Assembly (NCBI GenBank): GCA_041741535.1
Contig: JBGSJV010000194.1
Location: 40,630 to 104,629 of the forward strand
DNA from: M30B19 sp041741535
Lineage (GTDB): Bacteria > Planctomycetota > Planctomycetia > Pirellulales > Pirellulaceae
Reading direction: 5' to 3'
Length of the DNA: 64,000 bases
A program made the translations under genes and the position numbers. Positions 29,148 to 36,751 of the stretch are shown in pieces (the first letter of the stretch is position 1; every line of letters begins with the position of its first letter). Below the pieces are notes generated by a model, which was given only the letters and a program-made list of their open reading frames with translations, made no database searches and had not been told where the DNA came from.

Positions 29148-29597
29148 TCATTTGCTTTTCTGGGGGTGGGCGGTTGCTTCACGTTCGGATCCGACCGACT
29201 GACCATTCCAATCCTCTGATGACAAGTGGCCAGCGAGTTGAAAGACCTGCACCATCGTTCCCGTTGTAAAGACTTGGACAATCGCGCCGGAAGAGGCGTC
29301 GATGTCGGCAACCGCTTCACCCACGGCCACGCCGGTAATCCGCTCGATTTCCTCACGCACGCAGTCGAGAGAATTCAGAAATAACTCGCGATGATACTCA
29401 CGAACTTGTGCGGCCCCCCCAGAGGTGCGAGATAACGACTGCTCCGCAGGCGTTAGAGCCCCATGCATGGTCACGACCAAAGTTCCCTCACTTAGTACGA
29501 CGGTCACGGCTCTGGGGGCATGCCCGGTCCGTAGTTCTTGTAGATCACGCACGGCACGAGCCACTTGTTCCGCCATGGTCAATTGAAATCCGAACAT
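29148..29597 (-). CDS. MpsC/DUF2294 family protein, copy 1
   Basis: A protein of about 149 residues with the DUF2294 signature: GHAPRAVTVVLSEGTLVVTMHGALTPAEQSL in overlapping parts, then TSGGAAQVREYHREL and IERITGVAVGEAVADID. The family is annotated as MpsC, linked to a sodium-translocating membrane-potential system, but its biochemical role is weakly defined. The ATG at 29597 is preferred because GGAG lies about 9 bases upstream; the open frame reaches 29645. A terminator-like hairpin lies just upstream of the start in the same direction, which suggests attenuation. A second family member lies about 1 kb to the right on the other strand. Confidence 0.82.
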   Translation of the reverse strand: MFGFQLTMAEQVARAVRDLQELRTGHAPRAVTVVLSEGTLVVTMHGALTPAEQSLSRTSGGAAQVREYHRELFLNSLDCVREEIERITGVAVGEAVADIDASSGAIVQVFTTGTMVQVFQLAGHLSSEDWNGQSVGSEREATAHPQKSK

Positions 29598-29649
29598 CAG
29601 CATCATCTCCGTAATTTGTATCGCAGCGGTTGAATTCCGAGTCATCGGG

Positions 29650-29735
29650 ACACAAAAAAACCGACGAAGCGGATTCCCGGAGGTTTCCGCTTCGTCGGCT
29701 TACTATACAACTCGCCTCCCGAGTAGGATCGGGCT
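29650..29735 (-). promoter_or_regulatory. Candidate attenuator or small RNA terminator upstream of the DUF2294 gene
   Basis: Read on the minus strand: a small hairpin ACTCG-GGAGG-CGAGT (29710-29724), then TATAGTAAG, then a perfect 13-bp stem CCGACGAAGCGGA (29661-29673 and 29686-29698) followed by seven T. The stem-plus-T-run ends just before the gene start, so it would stop leader transcription unless antiterminated, or it ends a separate small RNA. A similar arrangement lies at 32306-32385. Confidence 0.65.
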
Positions 29736-30096
29736 GCAATTCATCAAGTCATCCGGACGAGAGTTATCTACCCGATTTGCTCAGGCATCTCGCATCGCGT
29801 CTAAAACTAGTATTCCCTTGTTGTTCGAGGAAGTCAACGGCTGAACTCGAAGTCGCTCCAGAAGCACTCCGCACACAGTGGCAGATCGTAGGCAACTGCG
29901 TGTTTGGAGTCTGACAATTCGTCAGCCATCGCGGAATCCGCCATAGCCGAAATGGCTTCGTTCCCGATTGGAACTGATACGAAAATGGTGATCATGGTTT
30001 TCGCGGCTCTACTGCGATAGCTCACTGATGGCCATCGCATCAAGTTGCTGGTGTCGGCGACAACCAGTCCCTTGTCATGCACCAAGAGAACGAACC
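29736..30096. other. Intergenic region between divergent stress-type genes
   Basis: About 360 bases with no convincing gene. Promoters for the minus-strand DUF2294 gene and the plus-strand BON-like gene should lie here, but I cannot point to clear sites. A minus-strand open frame, 29834-30124, has no ribosome site or family match and is not called. Confidence 0.4.
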
Positions 30097-30402
30097 ATGA
30101 ACCAGCTAATGATCGCGGATTCACGTGACCGATCTGTAGCCGAATGCGAGCCTCCTGAAACCAGTCGGCTCTTACGAACTCTTCGGGTCGAGATGACTGC
30201 CTGGGAGCACTTGCAGAATAGCCAGCATCACGAACTCCACCAACTAATCTGTGAATTCCGCGATGGTATTTTGAGCATACATGGGCATGTAAGCTCTTAC
30301 TATCTGAAACAGTTGGCCCAAGAATCGGTTCGTGAAATCGCAGGTGTCGCGCAAATTCTCAACCAACTGGAAGTCGACTACAAGTCCGTCACCCATCGAT
30401 GA
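30097..30402 (+). CDS. BON-domain-like small protein
   Basis: A 101-residue protein. Residues about 45-95 resemble a BON (OsmY-type) domain: the pattern ICEFRDGILSIHGHVSSYYLKQ followed by AQESVREIAGVAQILNQLEV in separate stretches. BON domains bind membranes or lipids and are often stress-related. No signal peptide is visible, so it may stay in the cytoplasm. Start at the ATG preceded by AAGAGAA; an upstream start at 30028 adds a Cys-rich segment unlike the family. The stop overlaps the start of the next gene (ATGA), so the two are coupled. Confidence 0.75.
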   Translation: MNQLMIADSRDRSVAECEPPETSRLLRTLRVEMTAWEHLQNSQHHELHQLICEFRDGILSIHGHVSSYYLKQLAQESVREIAGVAQILNQLEVDYKSVTHR

Positions 30403-30890
30403 AAGAACCGAACATGCCAACGAAAACAACCCATCGGTCGCCACTGCAGCAGCGAGTCGATTCCAACGGTCGCGACAGCATTCCGATGTCTCGTTCGGAT
30501 TACCCGTTGGAAACCAGAACCCAGGGAGAAGTCGAAGCTCAAGTCAGCGACGCCATTCGCCGTTATTCGCTGGAGTACATTGGACGTGGTCCTCAGGATG
30601 TTCATGCTCATTTGATCGGCGATTTACTGGTCGTGCGGATGTCGGGGGTTTTAACGATTGCCGAACAGCATTTGGCCGCACGAACCGGGGACAAAGGCCG
30701 AACGCTCGTCAAACAAATCCGAGGTCGGTTGATCGAACTCGCTCGACCGGATCTGGTGGCCGCGATTCGGATCTGTACTCTCTGTGATGTCATCAGCATG
30801 CATCACGATATCAGCACGGTTACTGGCGAAGAGATCATTGTGTTCACTCTTGATGGGTTTCCCACGACTCGCCCGTGCAAACGCAAGTAA
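30399..30890 (+). CDS. MpsC/DUF2294 family protein, copy 2
   Basis: A 163-residue protein with the family signature in about residues 40-150: YIGRGPQDVHAHLIGDLLVV, LTIAEQHLAARTGDKG and VKQIRGRLIEL, ending with a strand containing EEIIVFTLD. The N-terminal 35 residues are basic and polar and look disordered, unlike copy 1. Start at the ATG overlapping the BON gene stop; an in-frame ATG five codons later is possible. It forms a two-gene operon with the BON-like gene. Two diverged family members within 1.3 kb suggest an old duplication or assembly of a stress module. Confidence 0.8.
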   Translation: MKEPNMPTKTTHRSPLQQRVDSNGRDSIPMSRSDYPLETRTQGEVEAQVSDAIRRYSLEYIGRGPQDVHAHLIGDLLVVRMSGVLTIAEQHLAARTGDKGRTLVKQIRGRLIELARPDLVAAIRICTLCDVISMHHDISTVTGEEIIVFTLDGFPTTRPCKRK

Positions 30891-31110
30891 CTCGCCGTCC
30901 ACTCGAGGTCATTGATCGTTCGACTAACGACCTCGGTGTGAGGGAATGAAACTTGATGTAGGTCTCAATGGCGTTCTTTGGTTAGTAATCAGAAAGTGGG
31001 GCGAATGCTTGTTGGCCAAACGGCCGTTGGCTGACCGTTTTGACTACAACAGTGGGCTCTATCGAACCACCCCAGCATCCGTCCCTTCGTTTACTGAGTC
31101 CAACTTCGTT

Positions 31111-31287
31111 TCAGGCACTCAATCCTCCGCGGTTTCCAAAGATAAAGGCCACCACTGCCAAGACCAGGAACACAAAGAACAGGATTTTGGCGATCCCAAC
31201 GAAGGATCCAGCAATTCCTCCAAATCCCAAGAGAGCTGCGATCAAAGCGATCACGAGGCAAGTAATGGCTAAATTTAACATGGTCAT
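31111..31287 (-). CDS. DUF1328 small membrane protein
   Basis: A 58-residue protein with two transmembrane segments, LNLAITCLVIALIAALLGF and AKILFFVFLVLAVVAFIF, joined by the Gly-rich turn GGIAGSFVGI. This is the DUF1328 (YtjA-like) pattern. The upstream AAGAAAGAAA supports an ATG at 31287 or at 31281. Family members are common in stress-regulated clusters, but their function is unknown. It is on the minus strand between the DUF2294 operon and the lipoprotein gene. Confidence 0.88.
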   Translation of the reverse strand: MTMLNLAITCLVIALIAALLGFGGIAGSFVGIAKILFFVFLVLAVVAFIFGNRGGLSA

Positions 31288-31353
31288 TTTCTTTCTTTTG
31301 CGATAATGTTTGGCCGGCAATCGCGAGGCACGATTGCTGACCACCAAAGATGG

Positions 31354-32108
31354 TTAGTTGACGCCTAAAACTTCAAGTTCCAAAACGTCTTTGACATCGA
31401 TTCCGTCCTGTGAACTGCCGGTGACGGTGATATTGAATCGACCCAACGCCGCTTCTGGAGTCGCTGTCAGTTTAAAACGCGTGGCAGCATCCGTTGCTTT
31501 GATAACTGCTGTGTGCTGGGCTCCATCGTTACCCCCGATGGAAGATCCGAAAACTTCACCGTTACATCGTTATTGGACTTGGGCTCACGCTGAATTTCCA
31601 CCGAGACAGTGGCCTCTGCACCTTGATTCAATTGAACGCGACCGGGCAATTTGAAGGTGAAGCTGTCTTTAATCGAGACATTCAAACTGAAGTCCACCTG
31701 CGCATCGCCACCCTCCGGGGGATGTCCCGTCAACTTGAGCTGAAAGCTTCCTGTACTGGCCGCTTCTGTGGCAACAAACTTCACCTTCGTCTCACTTTTA
31801 CCTTTCAAGATTTTTGGTTCGGCTGGTTCAATCGAAATGCCCTCCGGAAGATTGCTAAACAACAACGTCACATCTTGGTCGAAATTGACTCCTCGCTTGA
31901 TCCCAATATTCGTCTCGAAGACTTCCCCTTGTTGCACAGTGGTTGCCATCCGCGGAACACTCAAATTAAATGTGTTTTCGGCTTGTCCGTAACTGGGGGC
32001 AGCGGCCGAAACTCCAGGGCCGCCCGGCGTCCCTTGGCTACATCCTCCCAACAACAATCCAGACAAAAGTCCAGACAATAAGACCAACGGCATTGATAAT
32101 CGTTTCAT
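31354..32108 (-). pseudogene. Lipoprotein with repeated Ig-like domains, frameshifted
   Basis: The frame starts MKRLSMPLVLLSGLLSGLLL and continues GGCSQ, a clear lipobox. It then encodes two similar beta-rich repeats, each with an FSxLPxG motif (FSNLPEGISIEP and FSDLPSGVTMEP). The second repeat breaks off and the frame stops at 31467. A different frame, from about 31530 to the stop at 31354, encodes the missing end: HTAVIKATDAATRFKL and later GIDVKDVLELEVLGV, which aligns with the first repeat end KVKFVATEAA. A small net deletion near the GGGGG run at about 31535 would explain it. This could be a real mutation or an assembly error. Confidence 0.7.
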
Positions 32109-32715
32109 GATTCATCCTTTTCATGAGCTGATCTTCAACCCTCGCCATCTGCATGTTGCATTTGGTCCGAGAGTGAAGCATCGTGATTGCCCCGATACCC
32201 TGCTGTACGTTTTTCTGCCCCAACCAACCCGCGTTCGAACCATGACACTCCGACTACGGTGTCTCATTCACGCCCAAATTCTGCGAACCACGGTACGGTG
32301 AACCAACAAAAAAAGCCGGCGATCCACAACACTTTTGGTGTTGCGAAACGCCGGCTAACTATTTAACGAGTCACTCGATGGATTCGAATTACTCTTTAAC
32401 GGGTCGACCGTGCTGGGAAGCGTCTACTTTTTAACCACAGGACTCACCCAACTCGTGGTCCAGGTTTACCTATGACGAAATGTTACCGCCATAACCGAAC
32501 TGTGTCGCGGTTCAACATGAAGTCAAGACGCAGTGCGATGATTGGTTATGGCATGCGACCGTCGCGACATCACCAAACGGTCAATGGTTGATTAGAAGTC
32601 GAACTCGAGTCGGTCGCCACGAAATAGTTTTTTTGGTGTGGCTGATCGGACACTGCGCCGCACGGGGGTGGGAAACCAAGTTGTCAATCGTCGGGTAATC
32701 GCGGGCGAATGTAAC
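32109..32715. other. Long non-coding gap between lipoprotein gene and pdxA
   Basis: About 600 bases with no credible open frame. It contains the hairpin element at 32306-32385. The rest, including 32390-32715, shows no gene; a promoter for the lipoprotein gene may lie downstream of the hairpin near 32120-32300 but is not visible as a clear motif. Confidence 0.45.
32306..32385 (-). terminator. Terminator-like hairpin element, second copy of a shared architecture
   Basis: On the minus strand: mini-hairpin CGAG-TGA-CTCG (32367-32377), then ATAGTTAG, then a stem AGCCGGCG/CGCCGGCT (32314-32321 and 32349-32356) with an inner stem CAACAC/GTGTTG, then seven T (32308-32314). It may end pdxA-side transcripts or be the 3' end of a small RNA. 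Order and spacing match the element at 29650-29735. Confidence 0.65.
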
Positions 32716-33837
32716 TCAGGCATTTATGTTCGGCTCGAACAAAGCCCGCCCCACCGGCGCTAGTTGGCTGGCGACACGCACGGCGTGCAGCAAGCTCTGA
32801 TGGTCCGCGGTTCCCTGCCATGCCCTGTCAAAGGCAGTTCCATGCGCGACACTCGTCCGGACGATTGGCAGGCCCAATGCGATATTCACGGCTCGTTGCA
32901 TGCCCAACAGCTTCAAGGCGATATGCCCCTGGTCATGGTACATCGCGACTAGGCCATCGAATTCGCCGGCTGCGGCGCGAACCATCAGCGTGTCGCAGGG
33001 CAGGGCATTGCTGGCGTGAATGCCAGCCGCGCGAGCCGCTTGAACCGCGGGATTGATTCGGTCCAATTCCTCGCGACCGAACAAGCCATTTTCGCCCGCG
33101 TGCGGATTTAATGCCGCGACTCCCAAACGGATAGGTCGTTCGTGCCCAAGAGCGATTGAAAAGCCTTGCATAACCCGATGTACCAAATGGCAAGTCTCCA
33201 GAATTCGCGGCGCTTGGATTTCGTCCAAGGCATCTCGCATCCCAATGTGAAGCGTCACATGTCCGATGCCTAAGCCCAGTTCACCCAGTCGCAAGCGCGG
33301 CGGTAAGGTTGCGACTGTTGGATCATTCGCGTCGTATGGTGGCAAGTACAACATCATGGCCACCGACGAGACGCCACAAAGTTCCGCCAACATTTCCGTG
33401 TGGCCAGGCCAATGGTGGCCGGCGGCGTGCAAGGCCTCTTTGTGCAACGGTGCCGTCACCATCGCATCGATCTGGCTAGACATCGCCAATCGCGCCGCGG
33501 TTGCTACTGCTTCATATGCTGCCTGGCCACCACGCGCATCGACGACTCCCGGTGGTACCGATTTTGCTTCGTCCGCTACACAATCCAGGCAATACACGTT
33601 GGCCCGCCGAGTGTCCGCGGGTAACTCCAAGAACTGTTCCATGCGAGATAGTGAAACGACCGGGAGGTCAGCGCCAATCAAGTGGAAGGCCCGCTGTAAG
33701 ATTTCGCTGTGGCCAAGGACCACCACCGACAGATCTTTTTGTTCGGCGTACAAGTCACCCGAAGCAATGGCGGAGGCAATCACCTCGGGGCCAATCCCCG
33801 CCGGATCTCCCATCGTGATGGCAATTCGTTGTGTCAT
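32716..33837 (-). CDS. pdxA: 4-hydroxythreonine-4-phosphate dehydrogenase
   Basis: A 373-residue protein with the PdxA hallmarks: RIAITMGDPAGIGPEV at the N-terminus, APLHKEALHAAGHHWPGHT with metal-binding histidines in the middle, and MYHDQGHIALKLLG near the end. It oxidises 4-phosphohydroxy-threonine in the DXP-independent pyridoxal 5'-phosphate pathway. The length is slightly above the usual 330. It is divergent from dtd, about 150 bases away. No other vitamin B6 gene is visible here. Confidence 0.95.
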   Translation of the reverse strand: MTQRIAITMGDPAGIGPEVIASAIASGDLYAEQKDLSVVVLGHSEILQRAFHLIGADLPVVSLSRMEQFLELPADTRRANVYCLDCVADEAKSVPPGVVDARGGQAAYEAVATAARLAMSSQIDAMVTAPLHKEALHAAGHHWPGHTEMLAELCGVSSVAMMLYLPPYDANDPTVATLPPRLRLGELGLGIGHVTLHIGMRDALDEIQAPRILETCHLVHRVMQGFSIALGHERPIRLGVAALNPHAGENGLFGREELDRINPAVQAARAAGIHASNALPCDTLMVRAAAGEFDGLVAMYHDQGHIALKLLGMQRAVNIALGLPIVRTSVAHGTAFDRAWQGTADHQSLLHAVRVASQLAPVGRALFEPNINA

Positions 33838-33984
33838 TGTATTTCCTGTTCTTCAACTTGGTCCGCAGACCGACGGCTCGGAACCATTCTCCAGCTCTGG
33901 ACAATCCATGGAGCGATGCCTATCGTACGCGGATGCCGAGCAATTGCGAGTGGAGTTGGCGGCGAGCTGTGGCGAGGAGTTTAC

Positions 33985-34428
33985 ATGAAAGCCGTGATTC
34001 AACGAGTCAGCCACGCCCACGTGGAAGTCGATCAACGTATTGTGGGCCGGATTGATCGAGGCTTGGTCGTCTTGTTGGGAGTGCAGGAAGGTGATGCGGA
34101 ACGTGATCTCGCGTTTTTGGTCGATAAGACCATTGGACTGCGAATCTTTCCCGACGCAAACGACAAAATGAATTTATCTGTCTGCGATGTCGGCGGCAGT
34201 TTGTTGGTCGTCAGCCAGTTCACGTTGTTGGGCGATTGCCGGAAAGGAAATCGCCCCAGTTTCGTCCAAGCCGCTGCACCGGAGATTGCCAGGCAGATGT
34301 ACGAACAGTTTGTCGCAAAGGTTCGCCAGCAAGGACTCGTCGTGGAAACGGGCATTTTTCAAGCGGACATGCAAGTCAGTTTGTGCAACACGGGTCCCGT
34401 GACGATCGTTCTCGATAGCCGAACATGA
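33985..34428 (+). CDS. dtd: D-aminoacyl-tRNA deacylase
   Basis: A 147-residue protein matching DTD. It starts MKAVIQRVSHAHVEV with AGGAG upstream, contains the motif LVVSQFTLLGDC with SQFTL, RKGNRPSF, and the second signature NTGPVTIVLDS at the C-terminus. It hydrolyses D-amino acids from tRNA. Longer upstream frames exist but start inside unrelated sequence. The next gene converges on it, with only 5 bases between stops. Confidence 0.95.
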   Translation: MKAVIQRVSHAHVEVDQRIVGRIDRGLVVLLGVQEGDAERDLAFLVDKTIGLRIFPDANDKMNLSVCDVGGSLLVVSQFTLLGDCRKGNRPSFVQAAAPEIARQMYEQFVAKVRQQGLVVETGIFQADMQVSLCNTGPVTIVLDSRT

Positions 34429-34433
34429 GGCAA

Positions 34434-35423
34434 TTACCGAAAGGCACGTTCGGCTTCGTTGGGCTGAGCGAGAGTTTCGGTTGGCGACGATTGATTAAGG
34501 ATGGGTTCGGCAATGGGTTCGGCTTGATCGCGAGTCCGACCAGTGATCGAATTCCACCATTGCACAAAGACCCCCGGGTCGTCCGTTGGAGCATGCCCCG
34601 GCAAATCGCAGTGTTCGCTGCGTCGGATTGGCAGCAAGTTCTTTTGGTTGAAGTCTTGGTGTGTCAGATGGTCGTGCGGCACCCACTGGCGGATGGCGGA
34701 AAATTGCAAGCTTTGAATTGCGGTCTTCGCCACTCGCGGCAAGCGAGTCTCGTCCGCTTCAATCGCTTGTTGCAACATCGGATCGTTGATGGCCAGCAAC
34801 ATGACGACGATTAACTTGGCGTAGGTTGAATAGTTTGCGGTGGCATTCATTCCCCAAAACTTTAATGCCGTGCCAAACGATTTTTTCAAACGCCGTCCGT
34901 TCAAGTCGACGGAATACAATTCGTCCAATAGCAAATGCGACAAGAAGCCAAGCAGTACCGCCCACGCCTGGTACAGGCGAATGGCAATGTCGGGATTCGA
35001 GCTTAATAAGAACGCCACGGTCGAGGCAATCAGCGCCGCCGGTATGCTGTGCCACATGCCGCGATGTTTCGTGTACTGGCGGAACATGTTGAACACAAAG
35101 AAGCGAATAAACGCGTAGGCAATCCCACCGGCCAAAACCATGGACGCATGGTTCATGCCCATCCGCTGAAAGCGCTCCATCAGCAACATGGGAATGACTG
35201 CCGACGTGAAGAGTTTCAGTTCACGAATGGGGACTCCGGAATCACTGTCCAAATCAGGTAGCATGCCCGCCAAACTGCACATACCACCGGCGATCACGCA
35301 ATTGCCCAGCGGCAATTCGTACTGCAAGTACGCGATCGCACCGTAAGCTATTCCCAAGCCTGTGCTGAATGTGATGTGAGTCTTGAAGTCGGCCATCAAC
35401 GGGAGTAAACCAATTTTCAGCAT
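34434..35423 (-). CDS. Membrane-bound metal-dependent hydrolase, DUF457/YdjM-like
   Basis: A protein of about 329 residues with at least four hydrophobic segments in the first 180 residues. Characteristic motifs are FKTHITFSTGLG, LPDLDSDSG, KHRGMWHSIPAAL and GFLSHLLLDELYSVDLNG, where the histidines and aspartates would bind metal. This matches the YdjM/DUF457 family. The C-terminal 120 residues are polar and probably cytoplasmic. The start at 35423 is chosen for its GGAG; the ATG at 35396 (MADFKTH) is an alternative. The substrate is unknown. It converges with dtd. Confidence 0.82.
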   Translation of the reverse strand: MLKIGLLPLMADFKTHITFSTGLGIAYGAIAYLQYELPLGNCVIAGGMCSLAGMLPDLDSDSGVPIRELKLFTSAVIPMLLMERFQRMGMNHASMVLAGGIAYAFIRFFVFNMFRQYTKHRGMWHSIPAALIASTVAFLLSSNPDIAIRLYQAWAVLLGFLSHLLLDELYSVDLNGRRLKKSFGTALKFWGMNATANYSTYAKLIVVMLLAINDPMLQQAIEADETRLPRVAKTAIQSLQFSAIRQWVPHDHLTHQDFNQKNLLPIRRSEHCDLPGHAPTDDPGVFVQWWNSITGRTRDQAEPIAEPILNQSSPTETLAQPNEAERAFR

Positions 35424-35561
35424 TTGCTCCAAGAGGAGTTGTTCGTTCCCGAATTGCTAGCACCAACGAATGGCATTGACCAATTCCCGCGATATCGGTC
35501 ATGCTGCCCAGCCAAACTTGGCATTCCGCAGACGCATTCACTAAGGGAGTGAGTTTCGAGC

Positions 35562-36119
35562 ATGGAAATCTACGATATCATCATGTTGGCCATCTTGGTT
35601 GGCGCGGTGGTGTTTGGTGCGCTTAAAGGAATGGCTTGGCAATTGGCGACTATTGCAGCGTTGGTTGTCAGCTATGTGGTTGCCATTCGCTTTAGCGAGC
35701 CCGTGTCGCAGCTGATCAAAGTGGATCCACCACTTAATAAGTTGGCCGCAATGCTCTTGTTGTACTTGGCCACCAGTTTGGCGATTTGGATCGGATTTGG
35801 CTTTGTACGGCGTTCGATCGAAAAAATGGCTTTGAAGGATTTTGACCGTCATGCCGGCGCCATTTTGGGAGCGATCTCCGGCGTCATCTTGTGCGTGACC
35901 GTCACGCTGTTTTCTGTCACGTTGTTGGAAGATAATCAACGCGAATACGTGACTCGCTCGAAATCCGGCATGCATATCACACGTTGGATCAATGAATATC
36001 AGAACTTGTTTCCGCCCGCCGTCCACGAAGTGTTGGCTCCGTACATTCAACGCCTGAACCAAGAGATGGGCTATCAGACGGACGCCAACGAGCTGCCACC
36101 GCCGCGACCCGGGACCTAG
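35562..36119 (+). CDS. CvpA family membrane protein
   Basis: A 185-residue protein with four transmembrane segments: IIMLAILVGAVVFGALKG, ATIAALVVSYVVAIRF, LAAMLLLYLATSLAIWIG and AILGAISGVILCVTVTLF. The pattern and the DFDRHAGAILGAISG stretch match the CvpA (colicin V production) family. The C-terminal 60 residues are soluble. CvpA proteins are linked to envelope homeostasis in other bacteria. A GGGAGTGA ribosome site precedes the ATG. It is the last plus-strand gene before the putative terminus gap. Confidence 0.85.
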   Translation: MEIYDIIMLAILVGAVVFGALKGMAWQLATIAALVVSYVVAIRFSEPVSQLIKVDPPLNKLAAMLLLYLATSLAIWIGFGFVRRSIEKMALKDFDRHAGAILGAISGVILCVTVTLFSVTLLEDNQREYVTRSKSGMHITRWINEYQNLFPPAVHEVLAPYIQRLNQEMGYQTDANELPPPRPGT

Positions 36120-36247
36120 GACCAAGTCTGCTGAACCCCAAACATTCATAGCGATCGTTTTGATAGCAACGGAGCGAAGCTGCCAACAAATATTGGAATC
36201 GCCGTAACCGCCGGTTCGGCATTTCCTAAGCTAAAAACCGACCCCAA

Positions 36248-36275
36248 ACCGAACATAAGAAACATTATCGGACGT
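36248..36275 (-). other. Putative XerCD recombination site (dif)
   Basis: The 28-mer consists of ACCGAACATAA, the 6-base spacer GAAACA and TTATCGGACGT. The E. coli dif complement is ATTTAACATAA-TATACA-TTATGCGCACC. The XerD-side core AACATAA and the XerC-side TTAT match exactly, with 4 of 6 spacer bases. Position supports it: all exact GGGCAGGG octamers left of here (8280, 11937, 11942, 14222, 14227, 17531, 32998) are on the plus strand. All those right of here (38744, 38749, 40165, 42266, 43626, 45768, 55901) are on the minus strand, so both sets point inward. Confidence 0.6.
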
Positions 36276-36314
36276 TGTAATTGGGTTGGTTTTCTAGTGC
36301 CAAATGCCCAGAGG

Positions 36315-36541
36315 CAGACTTCAGACTTCAGACTTCAGGCTTCAGGCTTCAGACTTCAGACTTCAGACTTCAGACTTCAGATTTCAGATTTCAGATTTCA
36401 GATTTCAGACTTCAGACTTCAGACTTCAGACTTGAGATTTGAGATTTGAGATTTGAGACTTGAGATTTGAGATTTGAGACTTGAGATTTGAGACTTGAGA
36501 TTTGAGACTTGAGATTTGAGATTTGAGATTTGAGATTTGAG
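36315..36541. repeat. 7-bp tandem repeat array, two variant blocks
   Basis: About 32 units of a 7-mer. The left block (to about 36430) is CAGACTT/CAGATTT. The right block is GAGATTT/GAGACTT. The switch from CAG to GAG is abrupt, as if two expansions met. It lies about 40 bases from the dif-like site. Because 7 and 3 are coprime, any reading frame yields a 7-residue repeat that mimics a coiled coil, so apparent frames here are not evidence of coding. Confidence 0.95.
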
Positions 36542-36751
36542 GAAACCGGAAATAGGGATTTTTGGAGATTGAAAAAATTTCGATTTGCTTTTTTTAGGAT
36601 TCAAAACAGGTGCGCCTGAGTTGCGGAACTGGCGTTTTAATTCTTTCTGAACATCAGGGAACGAAGGGCAAATCCAGTGCGTGGATCCTTCATTCGATCG
36701 AATTTTCAAAAATCGTCAACCTGCGGTGAACAAATCCTATCACGCTCGGAA

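Larger units (their letters stand above)
36120..36751. other. Convergent-gene gap holding a dif-like site and a tandem repeat
   Basis: About 630 bases between cvpA (plus) and accA (minus), which converge on it. It contains a dif-like 28-mer at 36248-36275 and a 7-bp tandem repeat array at 36315-36541. The rest shows no gene. A minus-strand frame at 36419-36709 is only a reading of the repeat. Confidence 0.7.

Noticed and set aside
29834..30124. Minus-strand frame between the DUF2294 genes
   Set aside because: No family resemblance and no ribosome site; it overlaps the start of the BON-like gene.
30903..30936. Hairpin after the second DUF2294 gene as a terminator
   Set aside because: A 10-bp stem with one mismatch exists, but no T-run follows and the loop is long.
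36419..36709. Minus-strand frame that looks like a coiled-coil protein (repeating SNLKSQI)
   Set aside because: It is a translation of the 7-bp tandem repeat; every frame gives a heptad-like pattern. No ribosome site or conserved part.
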